Origin: Artemisia argyi
Lineage: Eukaryota > Streptophyta > Magnoliopsida > Asterales > Asteraceae
DNA length: 64,000 nucleotides
NCBI GenBank assembly: GCA_030686995.1
Contig: CM060696.1
Location: forward strand, 116,644,449 to 116,708,448
Direction of reading: 5' to 3'
Shown: positions 48,067-59,118 of the stretch, piece after piece
Numbering within the stretch: position 1 is the first letter of the stretch
Layout of the letters: each line of letters starts with the position of its first letter
The notes under the pieces: generated by a model
What the model was told of the DNA's origin: nothing
What the model saw: the letters and a program-made list of their open reading frames with translations, nothing else
The model's database searches: none
Position numbers and translations under genes: made by a program

Positions 48067-48459
48067 GACTAAGGATCAAATGAGAAGAAAACTTAAAATG
48101 AGAAAGATGAGAAATAATTATAACTACATATTTGAGATGCATCGACTTAAATTAGATGCATCCCTAGTCTTTTAGATGCACCATAATATATTTTCTAGCA
48201 AAAAATTAGATGCATATACATATATTAGATGCATTTCATCAAGTTAGACGAATCCTATACATTTTTCGTCCTCTGCGGGTCAAATTTGTTGTTAGTACTA
48301 CTTTGCATCATTTTCACTTCAAAATCACTTTCGAAACTAATTGGATGCATCTAAATGAATAGAGATGCATCTAAATCAAGTCAATGCATCTCAAATGTGT
48401 GGTTATAATTATTTCTCATCCTTCTCATTTTAAGTTTTCTTCTCACCGGATCCTTACCC
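48067..48459. mobile_element. MULE-type MITE, 393 bp
   Basis: Inverted ends over 70 bp: the left end TAAGGATCAAATGAGAAG, AAACTTAAAATGAGAAAG, ATGAGAAATAATTATAAC is mirrored at the right by GTTATAATTATTTCTCATCC, TTCTCATTTTAAGTTTTC, TTCTCACCGGATCCTTA. A 10-bp flanking duplication TATGTTGTAT (48057-48066 and 48460-48469) fits the 9-10-bp duplications of Mutator-like elements. The inside has many AGATGCAT motifs and no coding. Confidence 0.88.
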
Positions 48460-49013
48460 TATGTTGTATACCCTTTTAAATTTAGTTAAGTCGTAAATGG
48501 GTCCACACCAATAACCTATATTTAGTGTTAATGTATCTAAAGTTGGTGTTCAACTTTACATCGACCTAGTTAATTAAAAGGATTAGGTTGAAGTTGTGTA
48601 TAAGCAAGCTATTACAAGTTCTCTTTCTCAAACACTTAAAAGTCCTAGTTGAGTCTACTGTCTACATATTTCAACTATACATTATTTTGCACTTCGGTTC
48701 AAACATTATAATTTATTTAGAATTAAATGAGTTGATTTTTTATTTTTATTGTCATCGACAGAAGATATGAGCAATAATTGGAGAAATAATGAATAAACCA
48801 AACCTCAACCAATTATGGGTGCTTGAATTGCATCACAAATGTAATCCATAAAATGAAACCCAATGGTACCTTCGAAACATACCAACCACTCATAACAATA
48901 TACTAATAATGAGGTAGAGGTAAAAGTAAACGGGAATAGATCCATAATAAGATTCAATCAAAAAAGTAAGACACCAAAAAATCAAGAATATTTAACCAGT
49001 GGCGAAACTAGAA

Positions 49014-49132
49014 CATTTTTTTTAGGGCCGAATTTATTTTGAGGGGGGCGAATCGGAGATTTGTTTGTAACTTCAACTAAATTACCCTTAAAACCTATAA
49101 TATTTATACTAGGTGTCGCAAATTTTGGAGGA
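49014..49132. mobile_element. Possible hAT-type MITE remnant
   Basis: Begins CAGTGGCGAAACTAGAA and ends near CCCTGCCCCTA, which resemble the ends of hAT-type MITEs, with G-rich sequence inside. No target duplication found. Confidence 0.3.
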
Positions 49133-49579
49133 CCGGGACCCTCCCCTGCCCCTACATAGATCAGTATCTAACTATATAATTTGTGAACCTGAATAGTTGC
49201 TTAGGTGAGAATAATGGTTGGACTTTTGATATAGTAATATTATGTAACAATTGTTTGTGTTAACGACTTTGTGTTATCTTCATTAAAGGTCATATGGGGT
49301 TTAATTAGATATTTTGATGGTGATCTTCAAGAAAACCTCACGCGATGTTCTAAGACGGATGGAGGCTCTTTGTTCGTTCAACAACATTAATTTCCTTATT
49401 GTTTTGACACGACTCTCACATCAGAAGCTGCTCGTTCATTTTTTACTTACGCTCATCTCTTGTCGTAGAGCTTTTTCTTTCATATGTTATTTGCTATCGA
49501 ATTGAACCTATATCCTAACTGGCCTAGTCAAGCCTCTTGTAACTATGAGAGCTCAATCTTCTCAGCTATTTGAGATCTC

Positions 49580-50230
49580 CGCAAATCCACTTATAAGGCT
49601 ACTCCCAATGGTCACATCAAAACACTTTTCACCTCAGCGTCACATCAACTTTCTACCTCCACCCATTCTCTCTCACTTTTCACCCTTAATGATCACGTCA
49701 TCTCGCCATTCAATAAAATACCACTTTATATAATTAATACCAACTAAAGTATTCACGTGCACTCACAAATCAAATATTTAACAATATAAACATCCCATGA
49801 GGCCTCAAAATACACACACTCACGAATGGTGAGCAGCCTCACCAATCACTCATCTTTTTTGCTTAGTCTCACGTGTGAGCCACCATTCCCAATAGAGTGG
49901 CGCATGCAGCATGACCTTTGCTTCTCACACCATCTTACGAGGCACCATTGGGTTGGGTGCAACCTAACAACTTATGATACACAATTAGGGGGTTGGCAAC
50001 CCATCACTCGCCCAAAATCCCATCACTCACTCCCAACCAATCCTCTTATGCCACATCATTCACCTACTTTTTCCATCACTAACCATTCACCTACTTTTTC
50101 CATCACTAGCCCATATTTTTGTTGGAAACACCATTACTCACTACATCCCTTCACTCACTTCATTTTTTTTAATTCCATTAAAATAGCCCCAACGGTCGAA
50201 AAAAATTTCCCATCTCGTGCGTGAAACTTT
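49580..50230. other. Low-complexity C-rich tract, possible MITEs
   Basis: Repetitive CAC/TTCAC-rich sequence with CTCCCAATGGT at 49604 and an inverted ACCATTGGGTTGGG at about 49942, suggesting one or more small inverted-repeat elements. It includes a 27-bp tandem duplication (CATTCACCTACTTTTTCCAT) at about 50068-50120. No gene. Confidence 0.4.
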
Positions 50231-50339
50231 TCCGTGCGGGATCCATTTTGTAGCTTCACGTGGTGCAGGCGGCGTTGTTCACCCAAAGGATCGATCCCTT
50301 GCCGTACCATCACGTATCCATTGCCAACCCCTTTATAAA

Positions 50340-51760
50340 TTTTGTATATAGCTCGAACAAGTAGGTGGGATGGTGTTATTCAACAATTCCGTAACCGTCT
50401 ATCCAAGTGGAAGATAAATATGTTATCAAGTGGGGGAAGATTGACTTTAATTAAGTCATTTCTTGGGAGTTTGGGTATTTATTTAATATCTTTGTTTCGT
50501 GTCCCAGAAGGTGTTATTAAAGTTTTGGAAAATCTTAGGGCCAGGTTTTTTTGGGGTGCCAAAACGATGAAAAAAATATCGCATGGGTGGCATGGGATAA
50601 GGTGCTTGCTTCAAAGGATAGAGGAGGTTTAGGTATTGGTAGCTTGGCTTCGTTTAACTTAGCCCTCCTACAAAAATGGCGATGGCGCTTCTATAATGAT
50701 TCAGAAGCTATATGGTGTCGTGTGATTAAAGCAATTCATGGAGTCCAGGTCGGAGTTACAAACAGAAATGACCAAAGGATTTGTTCAGGTATGTGGTCTC
50801 GTATCGTGGGCTCGATTAACCATCTTCATGACTCTAATGTTATAGACTATAATACGTTACATTATAGTCTAGTAGGGGGATCGTATTTTGTTTTGGATGG
50901 ATATCTGGGTAGAAGACCAGCCTTTATGCTCTCGGTTTAATCGTCTTTATATGTTGGAAACGGAGCAAAATTGTAAGGTTCGTGATAGATGGAATGATGG
51001 ATGTTGGGTTTGGAAATGGCGTCGAGATGTTAGAGGTGGTATAGAGCAGAGCCAACTAGACAACCTTCTAATTTTGCTCGCGAATATTGAATTGCAAAAT
51101 GGTCAAGATAAGGCTCAATGGATGTTAGATGATCAAGGTATATTCTCGGTTGCTAGAACACGTTTGCATATTGACGAAATGCGATCGGTGGGCCAAGATT
51201 TGGTTACTAGATGGTGTCCATTTGTTCCAAGGAAGGTCAATATCTTTGTTTGGCGAGTTATGTTGGACCGATTACCAACTCGGTATAACTTGTCTCTGAG
51301 AGGTTTGGAAATAAAAGTAATTTCGTGCCCATATTGTGGAACGGGTATGGAAACCATTTCTCATGTACTCTTTTCATGTAACCTTGCGAAAGAGGTTTGG
51401 TCGAAGACTGTTCGATGGTGTCAAGTTCAGATGCCAGAAGTCGGTTCCTTTGAAGATTGGGTGTCATGGTGTAATCAGGTTCCAAACGTTAACAATAGTC
51501 GAGTGAGACTTGAAGTTATCGGGTTGACAACATGTTGGATGTTATGGAGATACAGAAATTCGGTGACATTTGATTCTGGTAGAATGTTCAAACGTGATCT
51601 AGTAGATAATATTATTTTGTATTCATTTTTTTTGGTTTGAGCATCGGAACTCGACGAGTAAAATCTCTTGGGTTGAATAGCTTAAACATCCATTGTACTG
51701 TTGTTTAGTCTAGCAATTTGCTAGACTTTTCTCTCGTTTTAATCTATTGCTGTTCAAAAA
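50340..51760 (+). pseudogene. 5'-truncated LINE (L1-type) with zf-RVT end
   Basis: The C-terminal part of a plant L1-type reverse transcriptase protein: RLSKWKINMLSSGGRLTLIK, then GGLGIGSLASFNLALLQKW and the terminal zinc-binding reverse-transcriptase region (WCPFVPRKVNIFVWRVMLDR, CPYCGTGMETISHVLFSC). The endonuclease and catalytic RT domains are missing, as is usual for 5'-truncated copies. The frame changes near 50555-50630 and 50890-50940 and again at a T run near 51630. It ends at about 51755 in a short A-rich tail. Dead copy. Confidence 0.9.
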
Positions 51761-52101
51761 AATATATATATCGGATTATTTGAAGCAAAGACATAGATGA
51801 AACCTTTTGTCAGACTTCGTATATATATTTTTGTTTCTAGTTAATTATTAGGACTTCAATCATTTTTTTTTGAACAGTACTTCAACCAATTTGATATGGG
51901 ATGTATTAACCGAACCCTCCCTATGGGAGGCAAGTACCAAACCCTCCCATAGGGTAGGGTGTACTTGTGTACCTTTTTTTTGTCCTTTGTCCTTTTTTTG
52001 TCCAACAGTCAAGTCCAGGTTTTCCCAAAGCAACACAAGCAAACACAAGTGAAACTCGTTTGAGGGATGACATCTTTTGGTGTCGGGGTCGCTATGTGTC
52101 G

Positions 52102-52332
52102 ATGTCGAGGAGGTTGTGTGAGCGACAATCTGATGTCAAAGGATTGAGGAGGGAAGTTAAGCGTGATAGGAGAGATATAGGTGATGTGTGTGTTACGTTG
52201 GATGAGCACGCATCTAGGTTGAGTGATTTAGAGAAAGCGGCTGTAGAGTTTCGAGAGCAGTTAGAGTCTTTTGAGAAGAGGATGAAAGAGATAGAGAAGT
52301 TGCTGGAGCAGGTGGACAGTGATAGTAGTTAG
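52102..52332 (+). CDS. Coiled-coil protein of MULE element A
   Basis: Open frame of 76 residues from the first ATG (52102), very rich in charged residues. The frame is open upstream to about 51967, so the true protein may begin in an earlier exon or in the element end. From about residue 15 on it has regular hydrophobic spacing typical of a coiled coil (VTLDEHASRLSDLEKAAVEF, EQLESFEKRMKEIEKLLEQ), ending DSDSS. No domain recognised. It lies directly after the left inverted repeat and 200 bp before the GRF gene, same strand. It may be the first part of a longer spliced accessory protein. No copy of it is seen in the neighbouring element B. Confidence 0.5.
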   Translation: MSRRLCERQSDVKGLRREVKRDRRDIGDVCVTLDEHASRLSDLEKAAVEFREQLESFEKRMKEIEKLLEQVDSDSS

Positions 52333-52531
52333 TATCATAGTTAGTATCTTGATAGTAGTTTGCCTTTGTATGTATTTATTTTCAATATGTATGTTATTTG
52401 ACAAACCTTTGAACTCTAACTGCTTATTTATGTAATTCAAATGTTTTTTTTTTTATTATTATTACTTTGTTTAAATTAGTAATAACATTATTGATTGATG
52501 ATGTAAATTATTATGCAAATTCTTTGGTCAG

Positions 52532-52987
52532 ATGAGCCAAAGAAATCCTTTCTGGTGCCGGTGTAATAAAGGATTTATTGTAGAACGGAAATCCTGGCAA
52601 GATGGTAGTCGTGGACGACTGTTTTATGCATGTCCTCTTTCAGTGGTAAATAATCATACGTTTGCTTAGTTATGTAAATAATTTGTTTGTTAAAAATACA
52701 TTTCTTATTATTTTTTTAACATGTAACAGCCAGGTACAAAAGACTATGGGTGTCGATACTTCAAGTGGAAAGATGAATTTGAAGCAGAGCACTTTAATCA
52801 AGCCTCTTCTTCAACGCATTGCTCAAACTGCGTTGCTACAAAAAATGAGAACAAGTTGTTGAAGGCAAGAATAAAGGCGCTGGAAATGGAGTTAGAAATG
52901 GCAATGAATCCTAAGGATCACGCTTGTCAGTCAAGTGCCCGGCTCCATGATCTTTTAAATGAGATGAATAATCTTCATATGTCGTAG
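52532..52987 (+). CDS. GRF zinc-finger/coiled-coil protein of a MULE
   Basis: Two exons, 52532-52645 and 52730-52987, GT-AG and in phase, 123 residues, no defects. Residues 7-50 form a GRF-type zinc finger: FWCRCNKGF, GSRGRLFYACP, then GTKDYGCRYFKW, with Cys at 9, 11, 34 and 44. A second Cys pair (HCSNC) follows, then a coiled coil (NKLLKARIKALEMELEMAM). GRF fingers bind single-stranded nucleic acid in some nucleases and helicases; the function here is unknown. The start ATG follows a pyrimidine-poor leader and is the only one preserving the finger. A 5'-truncated copy (about 97% identical) lies at 58718-59118 behind a MULE transposase, so this gene probably belongs to the transposon family and is not a host gene. 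Confidence 0.75.
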
Positions 52988-53183
52988 ATGTTGTAGCTTT
53001 AAATAATGTGTTAACGATGTTGTTTAATTAAATAATAACAGTTGCTGTTGTAATTATTTAATGTGGTAATTTTTAACGTGACCGTTGTTGTTGTTACTTA
53101 AATAAAATACATTACACGTCAATTATATAAACATTATACAAAATACAAACAAAATCACCCTAAAATATATTATACAAAATATT

Positions 53184-53187
<4 letters not shown>

Positions 53188-53232
<45 letters not shown>
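53188..53232. repeat. Poly(A) run, 45 bases
   Basis: A run near the right end of MULE element A. Element B has an A run at the matching position (59319-59354), so this is a family feature that varies in length. Confidence 0.9.
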
Positions 53233-53235
<3 letters not shown>

Positions 53236-53599
53236 CAATCGTACCTCCCTAGGGTACTAGGGAGGGTTATTATATGAAAATAGGGAGGGTTAGTATATCC
53301 TACCCCTTTGATATTGGTATGATCGGTAATTCTACAGTAACTTTCTTTTTGTTTAAGTTTTCCAATGGGGACCCCTATAAGAACGGGGTCTACTACCCCT
53401 TCTGCAAACCCTCCCTATGGGGTAGGGTACTGTTCATGTACGATGTACTGTTCATGTACTTTTTTTTTTTTTTTTTTTTGGGTCTGTTTGTTGTTTTTTT
53501 TTTCTTTGTCCATGTTTTTAACTTTTTGTCCATTTTTTTTTTGAAGTCATGTTACTACACAACCTTGTCCCATGTTTTTTTTTGTTCCATGTTTTTTTT

Positions 53600-54560
53600 G
53601 TTCCAAGTATTGCACACAAGCTCAGATTAACATAATCATCATCGCCAATTTTTTTGTCCAAGTGCATAAGCACATATGCAGTATTACACAAGCAGTATTA
53701 CACAAGCTTGCACACAAGTATTTAGCACACAATAGGCTCAGATTAAGACAATCATCATCGCCGATTTAGAATTTTTTTGTCCAAGTGCATAAGCACACAA
53801 GCAGATTGCACAGTGATAAAATATCAACAAGTGTTTATAAAACAAGTGTTTGGCTCGGATATAAAGGTTGCAAAGTGATAAAATATCACTTTGCCATGCC
53901 TTTCGGTTTTTAGAAAACCATTCGTCATCGCCTTTTTTGAAACAGATAAGTATGCAAGTGCACAGATTGCACACAAGTGAAACAGATAACTATGCAAGTG
54001 CTCAGATTGCACCCAAGTGCACATATTTGCCCCCAAGTGCACAGATTGCACACAAATTGCACCCAAATGTGCACAGATTGCACCCAAACCAAGTACCAAG
54101 TGAACCAAAAGTGAAACACAAGTCTCACATTCCACACATGTTACTGCAAGTACCAACAACAAAGATTCAATGCAAGTACCAACAGTAAAGATTCCTGCAG
54201 TAAAGAATCCTGCAATTACTCACAAAAAAGTAAAGATTCCTGCAATTACTCACAAGAAAGGCTTCATTACTCACCTAAAGGCTCCATTATAAACAAGGCT
54301 CACAAAGAAGCAGATTGCACAAGTGATGAAAGCTACTTCACCACAATCAATATCACAACAATAACAAAGCAGATTGCACAAGTGAAAGCTAACTCACCAC
54401 AATCAGTAAGTAAAGGGATGGGTTATAATGGCGGGGGTATTTGGTTAGATTAACCCTCACTATTTAAATACTCTAACAAACCATTTACTTGCAGATTGCA
54501 CACAAGTGAAACACAAGCAGCAAGTGAAAGCCGCAAGTGAAACACAACAAATATCTTAGG
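53600..54560 (+). repeat. Dispersed CAGATTGCACACAAGTG repeats
   Basis: A motif of about 17 bp (CAGATTGCACACAAGTG and variants such as CACAAGTGAAACACAAG) recurs more than twelve times at irregular spacing. Shorter related units occur in element A near 52030. Subterminal repeats of this sort are typical transposase-binding regions in plant DNA transposons (inference). Confidence 0.7.
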
Positions 54561-55012
54561 CTGCCGAAATGTCTAATTCACCATTTTACACAAATTAGGT
54601 AACATTAGGCTCAGATTATATATTGTTGCAACATAAGCAAGTTTAAGCAAGTTTTATCATATTTGGCTGCAACTTCAAAGGTTGCCAAAAAAAAAATGCC
54701 TGTCCATTTGGTAATGCCACGCCAAAATCAAAACTTTTTTTTTAAATCATCATCGCCGTATCTCATTTTTTTTTTAAAACAAACTGCTTAAATCAAAGTG
54801 CTTATCAAGTTTCAAAAGCAAACTGCTTAAACCAAGTTTCAAATCAAACTGCTTATAAGCAGTTTGATAAGCAGTTTCATCACAAACTGCTTATCAATCA
54901 TATTAGAGAGGGTTAATCTAACCAAATAGCCCCCATCAATATAACCCATCCCATAGGGACAGAGCACAAGGGTTTGCAGCAAGGGGGTAGACCCCGTTAA
55001 TATAGTAGAGCC
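54415..55012. repeat. Internal copies of MULE terminal repeats
   Basis: 54415-54471 (GGGATGGGTTATAATGGCGG, GTATTTGGTTAGATTAACCC) is an inverted match both to 54908-54957 and to the true right end 59417-59473. Separately, 54958-55012 is an inverted match to the left end 53367-53425 (ACGGGGTCTAC, TGCAAACCCT, CCCTATGGG). None of these inner pairs has a target duplication of its own. They record duplication or nesting of element ends. Confidence 0.75.
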
Positions 55013-55019
55013 CCATAAT

Positions 55020-55280
55020 CACATACCTGTGGACTGTGGGGTAGGCCAGAGCAGGTATTCATACCACTCATGGGTGGCAGATCAAGGTGTTAACCTACCC
55101 TCAGCCACAAGTATTCATCACCACAGAACCACCAACATAATCACATTTCACATCACATAATCACATCATTCACATACATGTGGACTGTGGGGTAGGCCAA
55201 AGCAGGTATTCATACCACTCATTGGTGGCAGATCAAGGTGTTAACCTACCCTCAGCCACAAGTATTCATCACCACAGAAC
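55020..55280. repeat. Direct repeat, two copies of about 111 bp
   Basis: 55020-55130 and 55171-55280, starting CATACCTGTGGACTGTGGGG and CATACATGTGGACTGTGGGG, differ at only a few bases and are 151 bp apart. Part of the MULE B leader. Confidence 0.9.
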
Positions 55281-55324
55281 CACCAAAGTCATCACCACAG
55301 AACCACCAAAATCATCACCACAGA

Positions 55325-56110
55325 ACATGAATTTTTTAGATCTAATTAGGGTTTCGTAAAAATTTGGGGTTTTTAAAATTAATCAGTAGATCTTTCAATT
55401 AACATAGGTTAATTGAAAGATTACTCATTTAATTAAAAAAAAAACCCAAATGTTTTACGAAACCCTAATTAGATCTAAAAAAGAACACCCCAAAACACCA
55501 TCACCACAGATAACCATCATCAAAAAACCCCCAATAATTTACGAAATCCTAATTAGATCTAAAAATGAAGACCCCAAAACACCATCACCACAGATAACCA
55601 TCATCAAAAAACCCTCAATTTTTCAGATCTAATTAGGGTTTCGTAAAAATTGGGGGTTTTTCAAATTAATCAGTAGATGTTTCAATTAACGTTGGTTAAT
55701 TGAAAGATTACTAGTTAATTATAAAAAACCCCCAATTTTTTTCAAACCATAATTAAATCTGAAAAATTATTTTACAAACCCTAATTTTTCAAACCCCCCA
55801 AGTTTTATATCAAAAAATTAGATCTAAAAAAGAACACCCCAAAACACCATCACCACAGATAACCATCATCAAAAACCCCCCAATTTTTCAGATCTAATTA
55901 GGGTTTCGTAAAAATTGGGGGTTTTTCAAATTAATCAGTAGATCTTTCAATTAACGTTGGTTAATTGAAAGATTACTAGTTAATTATAAAAAACCCTCAA
56001 TTTTTTTCAAACCCTAATTAGATCTAAAAAAAATATTTTTACAAACCCTAATTTTTCAAACTCTCAAGTTTTATATCAAAAAATTAGATCTAAACTATCA
56101 TGTACTAACC
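55325..56110. repeat. Palindrome-rich tandem repeats, about 240-bp unit
   Basis: Three copies of a unit containing AGATCTAATTAGGGTTTCGT and its inverse ACGAAACCCTAATTAGATCT, with ATCAGTAGATCTTTCAATTA and TTAATTGAAAGATTACT between. Each unit is thus able to fold back on itself. The inner stretch TTTCAATTAAC..GGTTAATTGAAA is a small perfect inverted repeat. It lies upstream of the transposase exons and could be leader or intron. Confidence 0.8.
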
Positions 56111-56390
56111 TGTTTATATCAAAAAATCATCACCACAGAACCACAGAACCCCCAGTTTTTTTTATGAAACCCTAATTTCTCACACCCAGAATTAGATAAT
56201 CACATACCACATCACCATAAACCAACATCACATACCAGAATTATATCTAAAATAGTTTTAGATCTAAAGTATTTTTAGATCTAAAATAGAGAGAGAGAAA
56301 AACAGATAGAGAGAGAGAGAGTATTAAACCGTTTGTGTGTGTGGTGTGTGATAAAGAGAGAGAGTAGTAATTAAACGCGTACGCGTTTTT

Positions 56391-56394
<4 letters not shown>

Positions 56395-56434
<40 letters not shown>
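56395..56434. repeat. Poly(T) run, 40 bases
   Basis: T run inside MULE B, followed by 300 bp of AAAAGTTGTAAAAA-type repeats up to the first recognised transposase exon. Confidence 0.9.
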
Positions 56435-56435
<1 letters not shown>

Positions 56436-56763
56436 TATTTAAAAGTTGTATAAATTTAAAAGTTGTAAAAATGTGTAAAAAGTTGTATAAATTTGTAAAA
56501 AGTTGTATAAAATTATAAGTTGTATAAAAATTTGTAAAAAATTGTAAAAAGTTTTAATTTATTGTATGTAAAAGTTGTAAAAAAAAATTTAATTTATTGT
56601 ATGTAAAAAGTTATAATTTTTTTTTTAATTTGTATAATGTAAAAGTTGTAAAAATTAAAAGTTGTATAAAAAGTTATAAAAATGTAAAAGTTGTAAAAAT
56701 TAAAAGTTGTAAAATTTAAAATGTAAAAATGTAAAAGTTGTAAAAAATGTTATGTATTTTCAG

Positions 56764-58717
56764 GTTTTCGGTTCTCACGAGGAAGTAACTGAGTGGGCGC
56801 AAAATATAGCTCGTGGGCTAGGTTTTGTAATTGTTAAAGATAGAACCAAATCAGAACATGGTCATATGAACGAAATCAATTACAGGTGTACAAAGGGTGG
56901 TACGTATACACCTCAAGGTAGTGGCAGACGGAAAACCAAAACAAGTAAAACCGGTTGTCCATTCAGATTAAATGCGAAATATCATCGAACAAAAAATTAT
57001 TGGGTATTGAGGGTGAAGGATGATACGCATAATCATGATATGCTAGAGTCGTTGCATGGTGTGCCATATGCAATGCGATTAAAGGCTGATGAGGTGGGTT
57101 TGGTCAAAGAATTGACAGATTATAACGTACGACCACTTAATATACTTTCGACAATAAAGGGTCGTAATCCGGATAACGTGTCTAGCGTTAAAACTATATA
57201 TAACGCACAAGATAAGTTTCGGAGAGCCAGAGTAGGTGATAGAACTCCAATTCAAGTCCTTTACTCGCATTTGCGGGATTCAGGGTATACATGGTACCCG
57301 AGGGTAAATGAGCATACCAACGAGCTTGAGGAGCTATTTTTTGTGCACCCCACGTCGTATGCTCTATGGTGTACATTCCCTGAAGTCATGCTAATGGACT
57401 CCACGTACAATACCACATTGTTTAAATTGCCGTTGTTGGAAATTGTTGGAGTAACTTCAACAAATAAAACATTTTCAATGGCGTATAGCTTTTTAGGCAG
57501 TGAACAAGGGCATAATTTTAGATGGGTATTGCAACGCGTGAAGCAAGTGATTGACGAAAGATATTACCCACGTGTGATCGTCACTGACAGAGATTTAGCA
57601 TTGGTTGGGGCAGTAAGAGCAGAATTTCCTGACGCTCACAAATTACTCTGTCGATGGCATATACAGCAAAACATACTTCAGTTTTGCAGAAATAAATTCA
57701 CAGATGGGGATATTGACTATGATTCCGTTAAAAACCGATGGGATTGGATGGTTAAAGCTCCGACCTTCGAATCGTTCGAGCGACGTTATCAACGCCTACA
57801 AGAGCTATTGGTCAACCATCAGGGTACTTAATTATTAATTGATTGTTTTTAATTAGTTAATAAATATGCACCCGAATGACCTTTTACTAATTCATTTTTT
57901 TTTCAGATGTCGCTTTGTATCTGCATAACTAGGTGCAAGATTACGCACTCATGTTTGTCTTGAATATTACCGACCGATATCAATCCTACGGCCAAACAAC
58001 AACATGCAGAGTTGAGGCTCACCACGCGTTGTTGAAATTATATTTGGACGGCACGCAGTCCAAATTAGACAGGTTGTTGAGGTCGATCGATAAGATTATC
58101 ATTACGCAAGAAGATGCGATAAAAGAGACTTTCAATAGAAGCATGAACGAGAAACTAATTAAGTGTGATGTACCACTATTTCACGAATTAACGTATAAAG
58201 TTTCTAAACATGCTTTGAACCTCATGCACAAAGAACTCCACCTGTCGATCACCCCAGAAGAATGTAGCCATAAGAATCGGGCAATATACGGACTACCATG
58301 CTTTCACGAGATGCAAATCTATGTTATTCATGGTAAGTATATTAAATTTATAACTATCAAGCTGTTTTTCACATTAATATCAGTAATTTATACAAGTCAC
58401 TTTAATTGAATTCAGGATGCCCCATTCCACTGGAACGAGTTGATATTTTTTGGAGAACCCTATTTGTTCCGTGACCTGTTATCAATAGGCCCCCGAATAA
58501 AGATGGCTCTTCCAGCGAACATGGTGGTGATGGTGATGATGATGATGATGACGATACTTCGTTTAACGATGGCATGCGATCATTCAAGAATATTTTTAGC
58601 AAATCAACATCGTTTGTCAAGAAGAATATGTTAACGAAGTTAAGAGATATATTCCAACCTGAATCTGCTGACACACGTGAACCAGCTATTCAAAAAAATA
58701 CCCGTGGACGTCCGAGC
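56764..58717 (+). pseudogene. MULE transposase, FAR1/WRKY-GCM1-like, disrupted
   Basis: Cut-and-paste transposase of a Mutator-like element. Exons 56764-57823, 57907-58332 and 58416 onward, with GT-AG borders and matching phases. The upstream start is unclear because the first block begins at a splice acceptor (TTTTCAG). Domains: FAR1-type DNA-binding zinc region (YRCTKGGTY, TGCPFRLNAKY, DDTHNHDM), then the DDE core: Asp in MDSTYNTT (57397-57399), Asp in VTDRDLALV (57586-57588), Cys/His in LLCRWHIQQN, Glu in CRVEAHHALLK (58014-58016). A SWIM-like LPCFHE follows, then an acidic GDGDDDDDDD stretch and NTRGRPS. Inactivating changes: TAG at 57930-57932 with likely loss of sequence beside it, and TGA at 58472-58474. 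The C terminus is cut at 58717 by a join to the GRF gene. Confidence 0.85.
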
Positions 58718-59118
58718 GCATGTCCTGGCAAGATGGTAGTCGTGGGCGACTGTTTTATGCATGTCCTCTTTCAGTGGTAAATAATCATACGTTTGCTTAG
58801 TTATGTAAATAATTTGTTTGTTAAAAATACATTTCTTATTATTTTCTTAACATGTAACAGCCAGGTACAAAAGACTATGGGTGTCGATACTTCGCGTGGA
58901 AAGATGAATTTGAAGCAGAGCACTTTAATCAACCCTCTTCTTCAACGCATTGCTCAAACTGCGTTGCTACAAACAATGAGAACAAGTTGTTGAAGGCAAG
59001 AATAAAGGCGCTGGAAATGGAGTTAGAAATGGCAAGGAATCCTGAGGATCACGCTTGTCAGTCAAGTGCCCGGCTCCATGATCTTTTAAATGAGATGAAT
59101 AATCTTCATATGTCGTAA
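58718..59118 (+). pseudogene. GRF zinc-finger gene fragment behind the transposase
   Basis: Starting at CCTGGCAAGATGGTAGTC, this matches 52596-52987 of element A, about 97% by eye, including the intron and the TAA/TAG stop region. The first 64 coding bases, with the first zinc-binding cysteines (WCRC), are missing, and the join to the transposase C terminus is out of frame. The remaining part keeps GCRYFAWKDEF and the coiled coil (NKLLKARIKALEMELEMA). The deletion at 58717/58718 most likely removed the end of one gene and the start of the next. Confidence 0.85.

Larger units (their letters stand above)
51898..53306 (+). mobile_element. MULE element A, 1,409 bp, carries GRF zinc-finger gene
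   Basis: Ends GGGATGTATTAACC (left) and GGTTAGTATATCCTACCCC (right) are related inverted repeats. Similarity continues inward through AACCCTCCCTA on both sides. The flanks have a perfect 8-bp duplication TTTGATAT (51890-51897 and 53307-53314). Inside are a coiled-coil ORF, an intact spliced GRF zinc-finger gene and a 45-base A run, but no transposase. The element is probably mobilised in trans by a relative such as the one starting 60 bp further on. Confidence 0.8.

Noticed and set aside
53600..54560. CRISPR-like spaced repeats
   Set aside because: Spacing irregular, repeats degenerate, inside a plant DNA transposon.
54415..54957. Independent 543-bp MITE
   Set aside because: Good inverted ends but flanks GTAAGTAAA and ATAGGGACA do not match; treated as duplicated ends of MULE B.
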